From Pseudoxanthomonas winnipegensis (lineage in GTDB: Bacteria; Pseudomonadota; Gammaproteobacteria; Xanthomonadales; Xanthomonadaceae): a stretch of 64,000 nt of DNA. Under the pieces are notes generated by a model. The model was not told the DNA's origin, ran no database searches, and saw nothing but the letters and a program-made list of their open reading frames with translations. The stretch covers positions 1-64,000 of the forward strand of contig NZ_SHMH01000012.1 in NCBI RefSeq assembly GCF_004283755.1. Reading direction: 5' to 3'. The position numbers and the translations under genes are program-made. This document shows, in pieces, positions 47,332 to 55,831 of this stretch. Position 1 is the stretch's first letter. The number at the start of each line of letters is the position of its first letter.

Positions 47332-48027
47332 GTGAGCGAAGCCACCCGTCCCATGCCGCCCCAGCAAGCGTTGGCCATCGCCCGCGCCTTCCTGCCACGC
47401 CGGCCCTGGGGCAATCGTCACGACTACTACTACACGCGCATCAAGCTGCGCACCGATCCGCTGTATCCCGGCGTGCTGGCCGCGCTGCGCGAGGCGCCCG
47501 GCCCGGTGCTGGACCTGGGCTGCGGCCTGGGCCTGCTGGCGCATGCGCTGCGCGCGGACGGCCAGCCGCGCCGCTATCACGGCGTGGACATCGACGCGGA
47601 CAAGATCGCGCGCGCCGGCCGGATCGCGCGCCGCAACGGCCTGCACGACGCCCGCTTCGAGGTGGTCGACCTGGCCGCGCGCTGGCCCGAGCACCGCGGC
47701 AACGTGTGCATCCTGGACATGCTGCAGTACCTGCCCGAACACGTGCAGGCCGGCATGCTGCAGCACGCCGCGCGCATGCTCGCGCCGGACAGCAAGCTGG
47801 TGATCCGCAGCGCGCTGGGCGACGACAGCGGGCGTGGCCGCACCTCCAGGATCACCGACCTGATGGCGCACTTCACCGGCTGGATGCAGGAAGTGCCCAA
47901 GCGCTATCCCACGCGCGCGAGCCTGGAGCACCACCTGACCAACGCCGGCCTGAGCGCCAGCTTCGTCCCGCTGTACGGCAACACGCCGTTCAACAACTGG
48001 CTGATCGTGGCCCAGCGCCGCGGTTGA
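47332..48027 (+). CDS. Class I SAM-dependent methyltransferase
   Basis: The 231-aa protein has the methyltransferase motif I VLDLGCGLGLLAHAL, motif II YHGVDIDADKI, and ILDMLQYLPEHVQ (post-motif III). The C-terminal part (YPTRASLEHHLTNAGL) resembles enzymes that act on small molecules or lipids. The GTG start (SEATRPM) lies 31 bp after the SGNH hydrolase stop. The methyl acceptor is unknown. It is the last gene of the alaA-hydrolase-methyltransferase group, facing the TonB receptor gene on the other strand. Confidence 0.82.
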   Translation: MSEATRPMPPQQALAIARAFLPRRPWGNRHDYYYTRIKLRTDPLYPGVLAALREAPGPVLDLGCGLGLLAHALRADGQPRRYHGVDIDADKIARAGRIARRNGLHDARFEVVDLAARWPEHRGNVCILDMLQYLPEHVQAGMLQHAARMLAPDSKLVIRSALGDDSGRGRTSRITDLMAHFTGWMQEVPKRYPTRASLEHHLTNAGLSASFVPLYGNTPFNNWLIVAQRRG

Positions 48028-48098
48028 GCCGGCCTGGGCGCGCTGCGCGCGCCGGCCCGTCCACGCGGACGGCAAGGTCCGCACGCGATGCCGGCCGC

Positions 48099-50273
48099 TC
48101 AGAACCGCCAGGACAGGGTCAGCTCCACATCGCGCGGATCGCCGTAGATCCACTGGGTCTGATAGGTGACGTTCGCGTAGTAGTGCCGGTCGAACAGATT
48201 GCGCACGTTGAGCTGCGCCGACAGCGCCTGGTTGATGTCGTAGCGGGCCATCAGGCTGGCCAGCAGCACGCTGTCCTGCTCCAGCCGCAGCGTATTGCCC
48301 TGCGGACCGACGCCGCGATCGTAGAACGACGACTGCCAGTTGAACCCACCGCCGATCCGCCAGGGGCCGGTCTGCCAGGTGGTGAACACGGTGGCCTCGC
48401 GGCGCGGGCTGGTCGGGCTGACGTCCTTGCCTTGCGCATCGTCGGCGTCGAACTGCGCCCAGCCGAAGCTGATGCGCCATTGCTCGGTCAGCTCGCCATC
48501 GAGCTGGAACTCCACGCCCTGGCTAACCGTGCCGTCGGCGGCGCGATAGGCCTGATCGGTGGTGCCCGGCACCCGTTGGCCGGGATCGGCCACGGCGAAG
48601 TTGTCCTGCTCGATGCGGAACAGGGTCAGCCCGGCATTGAGCCGCCCGCCGAAGTACTCGCCCTTGGCGCCGATCTCGTAGTTGTTGCCTTCCAGCGGTT
48701 CCAGGTAGCGGCCGTTGCGGTCGCGGTTGTTCTGCGGATTGAAGATGCTGGTGTAGCTGGCATACAGCGAATGATGCGCGTCCAGGTCGTAGATCAGGCC
48801 GGCATACGGCGTGGTGCGGCCGCGCTTGGCGTAGGAGCTGGCCGGCGCCAGCCGGTCGGCGTTCTTCCAGTCGCTGATGCGGGCGCCGACGATGGCCTTG
48901 AGGTCGTCGGTCAGGCTGAAGCGGCCGGCGGCATAGGCGCCGACCTGGCGGATGTCGTTCTCGCTGCCCTTCTGCAGCGGCGTCCAGGCCGGCTGCGGCA
49001 TGGTACCGGTCCAGGCGTAGACGCTCTCGGCCACCAGCGGTTGCAGCGGCAGGTTGTACCAGCTGCGCACATTGCGATCGGTCCAGGTCGCGCCCGCGAC
49101 GATCTCGTGCTCGCGCCCCCACCACGTCAGCGGCAGGCTGACGTAGGCATCCAAGCTGTCTTGCCTGGTGGAGGTGGGGTAATCCCCACCGTAAATGCTG
49201 TCCAGCCCTAAGCCAGTGATCCGGTCCGGATAGCCGTAGTAGCCGTACAGCACCGACTTCCAGTCGGTCTCGAAGCACTGGTGCGAATACTCCACGTGCA
49301 GCTGCGCCCCGCCTTCGAAGCGATGGATCAGCCCGCCGAACGCGTTGGTGGTATCGGCCACGCCGCGCGCCCAGCGCGGGGTGAACGAATCCGAGCGCGA
49401 GAAGTGGGTGCGCGTGCCATCGCTGAACCAGGCCGGCACGCCGCCCCAGGTGGTGCCACGGCCGTCGTTGCGCTGCTTGCTGACACCGGCATAGCCATGG
49501 GTGTCATCGCTGAAGTCCGCATCGACGATGCCGTACAGCAGGCCGGAGGTCTTGCTGTAGTAGTCGCGGAACGAGTCCTTGTCCTCGTAGCTGGCCACCA
49601 CGCGGCCGCGGACGTTGCCGGCCGCGTTCAACGGCGACTGCACATCGACGCTGCCGCGATAGCGATCCCAGCTTCCGGCGGAAAGGCTGGCGTTACCGGT
49701 GAACACGTCGCTGTCGGCATGCTTGCGCACCAGGTCGATGGACGCCGCCGGGCTGCCGGCGCCGGTGGTCAGGCCATTGGCGCCGCGGACGATCTCCACG
49801 CGGTCGTAGATGGCCAGGTTCTGCTGCACATCGCCGGTGTACTGGGTCGGGATGCCATCGACCCGGTAATAGTCGATCTCGAACCCACGCGCGCTGATGT
49901 AGGTACGCTCGGTATCCCAGGTCGGCGAATTGAAGCCGGCAACCGCGTCGGTGACGTCCTGGAAGGTCTGCAGGTCGCGATCGATGAGCTGCTGCTGGCT
50001 GATCACCACCACCGACTGCGGCGTCTCGCGCAGCGACAGCGCCAGCTTGACCGAACTGCGCGCGAGATCGGCGGTGTAGGAGTCGCTGCCTTCGGTGGCG
50101 TCGCCACGATGGCCCTCCACCTTGAGGCGATCCAGATCGACCGCCTCCTGGGGGGCGGACTGGGCGGCCACCAGAAGCGGCCAGGCGCAGGCCATGGCCA
50201 GCAGCGAACGGGACAGCGAACGTACGGAAACGACCTGCGCGGCGAGGCGCGCAGGGCAGCAGCGATGGGACAT
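48099..50273 (-). CDS. TonB-dependent siderophore-type receptor (FhuE/FpvA-like)
   Basis: The 724-aa outer-membrane receptor has a signal segment (about 15-38, AMACAWPLLVAAQS). An N-terminal plug follows (SLRETPQSVVVISQQQLIDR, TYISARGFEIDYYRVDGIP, VEIVRGANGLTTGAGSP), then a barrel ending in the terminal Phe of VELTLSWRF. The plug motifs are those of ferric-siderophore receptors. No siderophore synthesis or transport genes adjoin it, so it may take up a siderophore made by others. I see no clear Fur box upstream. The exact start codon within the first 30 residues is uncertain. Confidence 0.9.
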   Translation of the reverse strand: MSHRCCPARLAAQVVSVRSLSRSLLAMACAWPLLVAAQSAPQEAVDLDRLKVEGHRGDATEGSDSYTADLARSSVKLALSLRETPQSVVVISQQQLIDRDLQTFQDVTDAVAGFNSPTWDTERTYISARGFEIDYYRVDGIPTQYTGDVQQNLAIYDRVEIVRGANGLTTGAGSPAASIDLVRKHADSDVFTGNASLSAGSWDRYRGSVDVQSPLNAAGNVRGRVVASYEDKDSFRDYYSKTSGLLYGIVDADFSDDTHGYAGVSKQRNDGRGTTWGGVPAWFSDGTRTHFSRSDSFTPRWARGVADTTNAFGGLIHRFEGGAQLHVEYSHQCFETDWKSVLYGYYGYPDRITGLGLDSIYGGDYPTSTRQDSLDAYVSLPLTWWGREHEIVAGATWTDRNVRSWYNLPLQPLVAESVYAWTGTMPQPAWTPLQKGSENDIRQVGAYAAGRFSLTDDLKAIVGARISDWKNADRLAPASSYAKRGRTTPYAGLIYDLDAHHSLYASYTSIFNPQNNRDRNGRYLEPLEGNNYEIGAKGEYFGGRLNAGLTLFRIEQDNFAVADPGQRVPGTTDQAYRAADGTVSQGVEFQLDGELTEQWRISFGWAQFDADDAQGKDVSPTSPRREATVFTTWQTGPWRIGGGFNWQSSFYDRGVGPQGNTLRLEQDSVLLASLMARYDINQALSAQLNVRNLFDRHYYANVTYQTQWIYGDPRDVELTLSWRF

Positions 50274-50452
50274 CGTCGAGAGCCTCGGGACCGGTGGGAG
50301 ATGCCGTCGTGGACGGCAGCTGGCTGGGCATCGGGCCTTGTAGGCAAGGCGCCGCCGGTCGCTGGCTTCAGCGCGGAATGGTCCGCTCGCGTTAAAACGC
50401 TGTCAAGAATGCTTGCCGGCGCAACCGAGTCGCTCTTGGTATCAACGTGCGA

Positions 50453-51226
50453 TCAAGGAAGCTCGGCACGCAGGCGGCGCGCGCGCAGCGCTTCCAGCAC
50501 GCGCCGCAGGATCTCCACGTTGTGACCATGCGTGGCGCCTTCGTGCAGCAGGACGATGGCGCCGGGCTTGAGGTCGGGGACGAGGCGCGCCAGCACCTGG
50601 TCGGGCGTGCAGCGCACGCCGTCGAAGCCACGCGCGCTCCAGGCCACGCGGGTCAGGCCGTGGCGGGCGAGCACCGGCGCGATGAAGGGATTGGTGTGGC
50701 CGACCACCGAGCGGAACCAGCGCGGCGACGCGCCGGCCAGTTCGGTCAGGCCGCGCTGGTTGGCGGCGATCTCGCGTTCGAGCGTGGCCGGCCCCAGCCG
50801 CCAAAACGCGGCCTGCGGATGGCTATCGCTGTGGTTGCCCAGGCCATGGCCGCGGCGGACGATCTCGCGCACCAGGTCGGGCCGGGCGCGGGCGCACTCG
50901 CCGACGACGAAGAAGGTGGCCTTGGCGCCGTGGGCATCCAGCAGATCCAGCATCGGCCGGGTGTCGTCGGAGGGGCCGTCGTCGATGGTCAGCCAGACCC
51001 GGGGCTGCGCGCCGGGCAGGCGCACCAGCGCCGGGCAGAACAGCTGCGAGCGCGGGTGGAAGGTGGACCACAGCACCGCGCCATGGCTGACCAGCAGCAC
51101 GGCCAGGCCCAGCGGCCACCCGACCAGCCACCACAGCGCCAGGGCGACTACTTGTGACAGCGCCAGCAGCCCCAACCTGAAGTAGGGCCTGGGCGTGGCG
51201 CGATGCTGCGTTGCTTCGGGCTCCAT
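50453..51226 (-). CDS. Polysaccharide deacetylase (NodB-domain) protein
   Basis: The 257-aa protein has two adjacent membrane spans (about 16-48) and a NodB carbohydrate-esterase-4 domain. VWLTIDDGPSDDTRPML holds the catalytic Asp and metal Asp, NHSDSHPQAAF holds the two metal His residues, and IVLLHEGATHGHN is the catalytic-His motif. It probably deacetylates a cell-surface glycan (peptidoglycan, exopolysaccharide or chitin-like). The start at EPEATQ is favoured over ATGs at 51235 and 51238. A GAAAGGAGG lies some distance upstream, so the start is uncertain. Confidence 0.88.
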   Translation of the reverse strand: MEPEATQHRATPRPYFRLGLLALSQVVALALWWLVGWPLGLAVLLVSHGAVLWSTFHPRSQLFCPALVRLPGAQPRVWLTIDDGPSDDTRPMLDLLDAHGAKATFFVVGECARARPDLVREIVRRGHGLGNHSDSHPQAAFWRLGPATLEREIAANQRGLTELAGASPRWFRSVVGHTNPFIAPVLARHGLTRVAWSARGFDGVRCTPDQVLARLVPDLKPGAIVLLHEGATHGHNVEILRRVLEALRARRLRAELP

Positions 51227-51293
51227 CCCGCGCATCATGCCACGCGGGTAAAATTCCCCTCCTTTCTTGTCGTCCAACCCGCCGGTAGCCCTC

Positions 51294-52223
51294 ATGTCCC
51301 TCGATCCCGCCCTGCGTTCGCGCATCGATTCCCTGCTGCAGTCCAACCGCGTGGTGCTGTTCATGAAGGGCCAGCCGACCATGCCGCAGTGCGGCTTCTC
51401 GGCCAAGGCGGTCGGCGCGCTGTCCACGCTGGGCGTGGACTACGCCCACGTCAACGTGCTGGCCGACCAGGAGATCCGCGAGGGCATCAAGGTCTATGGC
51501 GACTGGCCGACGATCCCGCAGCTGTACGTCGATGGCGAGCTGGTCGGCGGCAGCGACATCATCGAGCAGATGACCAACTCCGGCGAGCTGGCCGCGCTGC
51601 TGGGCGTGGCCGCGCCCGACCGCACGCCGCCGTCGATCACCGTGACCCCGGCCGCGGCCGAGATGCTGGCCAATGCCGTGGCCGACGCCGGCGGCGGCGC
51701 CGCGCTGGTGCTGTCCATCGACGCGCAGTTCCAGCCGAACTTCCAGCTGGGCCCGTTCGACGCCAACGCCATCGCCGCCGAGTCCAACGGCGTGCGCATC
51801 CAGTTCGACCTGGCCAGCGCGCGCCGCGCCGAGGGCATCACCATCGACTGGGTCGACGACATCCGCGGCAAGGGCCTGGCCATCGACAACCCGAACGCGC
51901 CGCGCCCGGTCAATCAGCTCTCGGTGACCGAGGCCGCCGCCAAGGTCGCCGCCGGCGAGCTGCTGCTGGTGGATGTGCGCCCGGCCGACGAGCGCGCCAT
52001 CGCCTCGGTCAACGTGCCGTTCAAGACCTTCGACGGCAACGGCCGTGCCGAGCTGGAGGCCCTGCCCAAGGACACGCAGCTCGCGTTCCTGTGCCACGCC
52101 GGCGGGCGCAGCCACCAGGCCGCCGAACAGTTCCGCGTGCTCGGCTTCTCCAACGTGCACAACGTGGCCGGCGGCATCGAGGCCTGGTCCAACGACGTCG
52201 ATCCGAGCGTGCCGCGCTACTGA
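51294..52223 (+). CDS. grxD: Monothiol glutaredoxin fused to HesB-like and rhodanese domains
   Basis: The 309-aa protein has three modules. Residues 1-105 are a Grx4-type glutaredoxin with the CGFS motif (Cys33) and WPTIPQLYVDGE for glutathione. Residues about 112-202 resemble the A-type Fe-S scaffold fold (PPSITVTPAAAEMLANAV) but carry no cysteine. Residues about 208-305 are a rhodanese domain with the active loop CHAGGRS (Cys267). Grx4 proteins deliver Fe-S clusters. The fusion suggests a sulfur-transfer or cluster-repair role, with the middle domain as a structural adaptor. The family call is firm; the joint role is inference. Confidence 0.9.
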   Translation: MSLDPALRSRIDSLLQSNRVVLFMKGQPTMPQCGFSAKAVGALSTLGVDYAHVNVLADQEIREGIKVYGDWPTIPQLYVDGELVGGSDIIEQMTNSGELAALLGVAAPDRTPPSITVTPAAAEMLANAVADAGGGAALVLSIDAQFQPNFQLGPFDANAIAAESNGVRIQFDLASARRAEGITIDWVDDIRGKGLAIDNPNAPRPVNQLSVTEAAAKVAAGELLLVDVRPADERAIASVNVPFKTFDGNGRAELEALPKDTQLAFLCHAGGRSHQAAEQFRVLGFSNVHNVAGGIEAWSNDVDPSVPRY

Positions 52224-52250
52224 TCTCCGTACGCGCGCATGACCCACACG

Positions 52251-52280
52251 ACACGCCCCGCTTGGGGCGTGTTGTCGTTT
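52251..52280 (+). terminator. Intrinsic terminator of grxD fusion
   Basis: ACACGCCCC (52251-52259) pairs with GGGGCGTGT (52264-52272) around GCTT and is followed by TGTCGTTT. The stem extends further with a G-T pair. It lies 28 nt after the stop. Confidence 0.8.
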
Positions 52281-52317
52281 GGGTGATCGATTCAAGGGAG
52301 CGGTCCCCGCCCCTTCT

Positions 52318-52390
52318 GTAGAGCGGAGCTTGCTCCGCTGCTTTTCGGCCGGATCGCGGGGAAAGCCCAGCGGAGCGAGCTCCGCTCTAC
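52318..52390. repeat. GTAG palindrome pair (SMAG/REP-like), copy D
   Basis: Same structure as copies A-C, 73 bp, between the convergent grxD fusion and DUF924 genes. The linker between the two hairpins differs from copy to copy, but the hairpins are nearly identical. Confidence 0.8.
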
Positions 52391-52453
52391 AAGGGGCCGC
52401 GACGTGATCGGGAGAGACGGTTGCTCGCAAGGCCCACAAGGCCACTCCCGAGA

Positions 52454-53008
52454 CTAAAAGCCGCCGCCCGCGTCTAGCCAGGCCTGTTCCTCGGGCGTGC
52501 TGGTGCGGCCCAGCGCGGCGTTGCGATGCGGGAAGCGGCCGAAGCGCGCGATCACGGCCTGGTGCGCATGCGCGAACTCCAGGTGCTTGGCGTCGCCCAG
52601 CGACTCGAACAGCGCCACCGCCCGCGCCTGCAGCGCCGCGTCCTCGGCATGGCTGAAGGGCAGATAGAAGAACGGCCGCAGCGCCAGCTCGGTGGCCTGG
52701 TCATGGCCGGCATCGAGCGCGCGCGCGGCGTAGGCCAGGGCCAGGCCGTCGGTGGCGAAAGCGTGGCCGCTGTCGCGCCAGGCGTTGCGCGGAAACTGGT
52801 CCAGCAGCACCAGCAGCGCCAGCGCGCCTTCGGCGTTGCGCAGCCAGTCCTCGTGCTCGCCGCGCGCGGCGGCGTGGTGGTCGGCCAGGAACTGGGTGCG
52901 GAAGTTGGCGTCGAACGATTCGTTCTTCGCAAACCAGCGCTCCGGCCCGGCCTGGCGCCAGAACTCCACCACTTCCTGCTGCCGGCTCGGCTTGCGCTTC
53001 ACCGGCAT
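52454..53008 (-). CDS. DUF924-family protein
   Basis: The 184-aa protein matches DUF924, an all-helical TPR-like family. Signatures are VVEFWRQAGPERWFAKNESFDANFR at the start, then LALLVLLDQFPRNAWR, RPFFYLPFSHAED and HAHQAVIARFGRFPHRNAALGR. It is probably cytoplasmic. No catalytic activity is established for the family as far as I know. It is convergent with the grxD fusion and stands alone. The ATG start lies in a region poor in ribosome binding sites. Confidence 0.88.
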   Translation of the reverse strand: MPVKRKPSRQQEVVEFWRQAGPERWFAKNESFDANFRTQFLADHHAAARGEHEDWLRNAEGALALLVLLDQFPRNAWRDSGHAFATDGLALAYAARALDAGHDQATELALRPFFYLPFSHAEDAALQARAVALFESLGDAKHLEFAHAHQAVIARFGRFPHRNAALGRTSTPEEQAWLDAGGGF

Positions 53009-53339
53009 GCGCGGCGCCTCACCTGACCTGCCTCGCCTGCCTGCTCGCGCCTGGACATGCCGCCTGCCTCAACGGGATGGATGGACCGGCGAGCATAAGA
53101 AGCGGCGATGAACGGGACGTGCAAACCCGCCGCGCCCGCCGGGCTGGCTGACAAGGCCGTCATGCGTCATCTGGCAGCCGCCGGGGTTCGACAACTGCGA
53201 AACGTCCTGCAATTTTGCCGTGACCGGATCGTCCACAATGCGCGCCGGGAGGGCGCCGCCACGGATCGACGTGACGCGCCGCAACATCATCACAAGACCT
53301 GGCAACACGGCTCACGCCGGCTTTCGAAGGGGAAAGCGC
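53009..53339. other. Gap with no recognised gene
   Basis: The 331 bp between DUF924 (minus) and DegV (plus) carry divergent promoters that I cannot place with confidence. No palindromic repeats of the GTAG type occur. A GAAGGGGAAAG ribosome binding site precedes the degV start. Confidence 0.5.
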
Positions 53340-54284
53340 ATGCGGATCGGGATCGTGGTGGACTCGGCGTGCGATCTGCCCGCCGACTTCATCCGTCAAC
53401 ACAACCTCGTCGTCCTGCCGATCACGGTGCGCATCGGCGATGCCATCCTGGCCGACCATCGCGACGAGGAGGCCACGCTGGAGTTCCTGCGCACGCATGT
53501 GGCCGAGCGCGGCCACGAGGCGGAAACCACGCCGTTCTCGGTGGTGCAGATCCGCGACCTGTTTCTGCAGCGGCTGGCGATCGACTACGACCACGTGTTC
53601 TGCCTGACCATCTCGCGCCTGCGCAGCCAGATCCACGACAACGCGATGCAGGCGAGCTTCGCGATCCTCAACGACTACAAGCCGATCCGCCAGGCGGCCG
53701 GGCACACCTCGCCCTTCGCCCTGCGCGTGATCGACACGCTCAACGTGTTCGCGGGCCAGGGCGTGGCCGCGATCGAGGCCGTGCGCCTGCGCGATGCCGG
53801 CGAGAGCGTGGCCAGGATCCGCACCTCGCTGGAGGCGCTGGCCGAGAACACCTACGGCTACATGATTCCGCGCGACCTCTACTACCTGCGCGCCCGCGCC
53901 CGCACCAAGGGCGACCGCAGCGTCGGCCTGCTCAGCGCCGCCCTGGGCAGCGCGCTGGACATCAAGCCGGTGCTGCGCGCCTACCGCGGCGTGACCGAGC
54001 CGGTGGCCAAGCTCAAGGGCTTCGAGCCCTCGGCGCAGAAGCTGTTCGAATTCACCGGGCAGAAGGTGCGCGAGGGACTGCTGACGCCGGTGGTCAACCT
54101 GGGCTATGGCGGCGAACTGGCCGAGCTGCATGCCCTGCCCGGCTATGCGCGCCTGCGGCAGACCTGCGAGGAGCACGGGGTGCGGCTTTACGAGTCGGTG
54201 ATGAGCCTGACCGGCATGGTCAACGTGGGCAAGGGCGCGCTGGGCGTGGGCTTCGCCGCGCCGCCGCACATCTTCTCGGCCTGA
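53340..54284 (+). CDS. DegV-family fatty-acid-binding protein
   Basis: The 314-aa protein belongs to the DegV family, whose members bind a fatty acid in a deep pocket (FakB proteins present it for phosphorylation in Gram-positives). Visible motifs are MRIGIVVDSACDLPADFI, FCLTISRLRSQIHDNA, the RVIDTLNVFAGQG segment and the C-terminal VNVGKGALGVGF. No FakA-like kinase gene is nearby, so the role in this Gram-negative is open. The ATG is chosen because an AAGGGGAAAG ribosome binding site precedes it. Confidence 0.88.
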   Translation: MRIGIVVDSACDLPADFIRQHNLVVLPITVRIGDAILADHRDEEATLEFLRTHVAERGHEAETTPFSVVQIRDLFLQRLAIDYDHVFCLTISRLRSQIHDNAMQASFAILNDYKPIRQAAGHTSPFALRVIDTLNVFAGQGVAAIEAVRLRDAGESVARIRTSLEALAENTYGYMIPRDLYYLRARARTKGDRSVGLLSAALGSALDIKPVLRAYRGVTEPVAKLKGFEPSAQKLFEFTGQKVREGLLTPVVNLGYGGELAELHALPGYARLRQTCEEHGVRLYESVMSLTGMVNVGKGALGVGFAAPPHIFSA

Positions 54285-54347
54285 ACACGGGGCGCTGACG
54301 CGCGCCGTCCTAGGCTGCGCCTCAATGCCATCGCGGAGGGAACACCC

Positions 54348-54683
54348 ATGACGACCTATTACATCGCCCTGCCAGACCCCGAGAAGGCGCGCGGGCCGGA
54401 GCCGGAATTCAGCTTCACCTCCAGCAGCGCCGAGGGCTATGCACAACAGCTGCAGGATGCGCTGCGCACCGACGTGCTGTTCGCCCGCTGGCGCGACGCG
54501 CAGGACGAGCCGGACCAGGTGCCGCCCTCGCTGGGCGCGGTCGATCCGGCCGCGCATGTGCAGGGCAAGATCGACGACCTGCACATCGACCTGGTGGTGG
54601 ACACCAGCCTGCCGAGCGAGGTGCTCAAGCATCGCCTGGGCCTGCTGGCCGGCAGCGGCTGGCGTCTGCACGACGTGCGCTGA
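54348..54683 (+). CDS. Hypothetical protein, 111 aa
   Basis: I do not recognise the family. The soluble protein begins MTTYYIALPDPEKARGPEPEFSFTSSSAEGYAQQLQDALR and is acidic. It has no signal peptide, membrane span or cysteine. A G-rich GGAGGGAAC lies 8 nt ahead of the ATG, a good ribosome binding site, and codon use is native. It follows degV by 63 bp and precedes an intrinsic terminator, so the two may share a transcript. Confidence 0.75.
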   Translation: MTTYYIALPDPEKARGPEPEFSFTSSSAEGYAQQLQDALRTDVLFARWRDAQDEPDQVPPSLGAVDPAAHVQGKIDDLHIDLVVDTSLPSEVLKHRLGLLAGSGWRLHDVR

Positions 54684-54705
54684 TGGCGCAACGCCAGGGC
54701 TGCGA

Positions 54706-54734
54706 GAGGCCGCGCCATGCGCGGCCTTTCTTTT
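54706..54734 (+). terminator. Intrinsic terminator after the degV group
   Basis: AGGCCGCGC (54707-54715) pairs with GCGCGGCCT (54719-54727) around a 3-nt loop and is followed by TTTCTTTT. It lies 23 nt after the stop codon. Confidence 0.88.
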
Positions 54735-54767
54735 GATCGCACCGCTACTGCGACCGCCAACAAGAAT

Positions 54768-54797
54768 CCGTCGTTCCAGCGAACGCGGGAACGACGG
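54768..54797. repeat. CGTCGTTCC palindrome
   Basis: CCGTCGTTCC and GGGAACGACGG pair around AGCGAACGC with one mismatch. It is a single copy of the family seen at 23463-23631, just after the terminator and 22 bp before the end of the EamA gene. Confidence 0.6.
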
Positions 54798-54818
54798 TTG
54801 AAGCATTGCCGAAGGCGT

Positions 54819-55736
54819 TTACCGGACTACATCCAACGGCGCCGCGCGGCGCGAAGGCAGCCGCCACTTCAGGTTGACGCCCAGCGTGCCGAGGATGATC
54901 AGCGCCACGCCGAGCAGCTGCACGGCGTCCAGACGATGCCCGTAGAGCGCATAGTCCAGCACCAGTGTCACCAGCGGATAGACGAAGGCGATCACCGCGA
55001 TGGTCGCCACCGATAGGTGCCGGTAGGCCGAGTAGAACAGCACATACACGATGCCGCTGTGGATCACGCCCAGGCCGACCAGCCAGGCCCAGTGCGTGCC
55101 CAAGTGCAGTGCGGTGCCGGAGGAGAAGCCCGCCAGCATCACCGAGCCGACGCAGCACTGGATGGTGACCACCGCGAACGGCCGCTGGCGCCCGACGCTG
55201 CGCGACATCAGCAGGGACGCACCGCACAGCACCGCGCCCAACAGGGTCAGCCCGATGCCGGCCAGGTATCCGGCATCGACATGCTGCAGCAGCCGCAGCG
55301 GATCGGCCGAACAGACCACGCCGACGAACGCCAGCGCGGTCCAGCCCCAGTCCGCCGGCCGCGTGCGCTCGCCCAGCAGCAGCGCGGCCAGGATCAGCAT
55401 CACGAAGGGGAAGAAGTGATAGACCAGCGTGGCCACGCCGATCGACGAGCGCGCCATGCCGGCGAACAGCGCCACCCAGTTGAGCACCAGCAGCACCCCG
55501 GAGATCACCGCGCCGCGCAGCAGCACGCGGTCGCGCAGCACGCCGCGCAGATGGCCGCGCGCGAGGCCCCAGGCCAGCAGGAACAGCGCGCCGAACAGGC
55601 AGCGATAGAACACGGCGGTCACCGGGTCCTGCCCGCTCTCGTGCACGAACACGCCGACCGAGCCGATCAGCACCTCGGCGATCAGCAGCTGCCACAGCGC
55701 GGTGCGCGACGCGGCGGGAGGAGAGGCAGGCGACAT
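54819..55736 (-). CDS. EamA-family transporter (DMT superfamily)
   Basis: The 305-aa inner-membrane protein has ten predicted spans in two EamA repeats (about 14-140 and 155-290). GSVGVFVHESGQDPVTAVFYRCLFGALFLLAW starts the first repeat and HSGIVYVLFYSAYRHLSVA lies in the second. Such proteins export or import small metabolites; the substrate is unknown. It is divergent from a MocR regulator across 93 bp. MocR-EamA pairs are common, and the transporter is probably the regulator's target. Confidence 0.88.
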   Translation of the reverse strand: MSPASPPAASRTALWQLLIAEVLIGSVGVFVHESGQDPVTAVFYRCLFGALFLLAWGLARGHLRGVLRDRVLLRGAVISGVLLVLNWVALFAGMARSSIGVATLVYHFFPFVMLILAALLLGERTRPADWGWTALAFVGVVCSADPLRLLQHVDAGYLAGIGLTLLGAVLCGASLLMSRSVGRQRPFAVVTIQCCVGSVMLAGFSSGTALHLGTHWAWLVGLGVIHSGIVYVLFYSAYRHLSVATIAVIAFVYPLVTLVLDYALYGHRLDAVQLLGVALIILGTLGVNLKWRLPSRRAAPLDVVR

Positions 55737-55792
55737 GACGGCGGCTTCGCGGCAGGAGGGGAACGGACAGGCTAGGCCGGCCACGCATGGCA

Positions 55793-55831
55793 ATACAGAT
55801 TCAGTTAACCTCGAATTTGACCAGTACAGAT
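55793..55831. promoter_or_regulatory. Direct repeat in the EamA/MocR divergent region
   Basis: ATACAGAT (55793-55800) and GTACAGAT (55824-55831) are direct repeats 31 bp apart, flanking GTTAACCTCGAATTTGACC. The second overlaps the MocR ATG. MocR-type regulators of the GntR superfamily often bind direct repeats, so these are candidate operator halves. The A+T content is raised here. Confidence 0.4.

Noticed and set aside
50274..50452. Fur box upstream of the siderophore receptor
   Set aside because: I looked for a GATAAT-type 19-bp palindrome and found only GCGTT-AA-AACGC (about 50388-50399), too short and unlike Fur sites. Iron control cannot be claimed.
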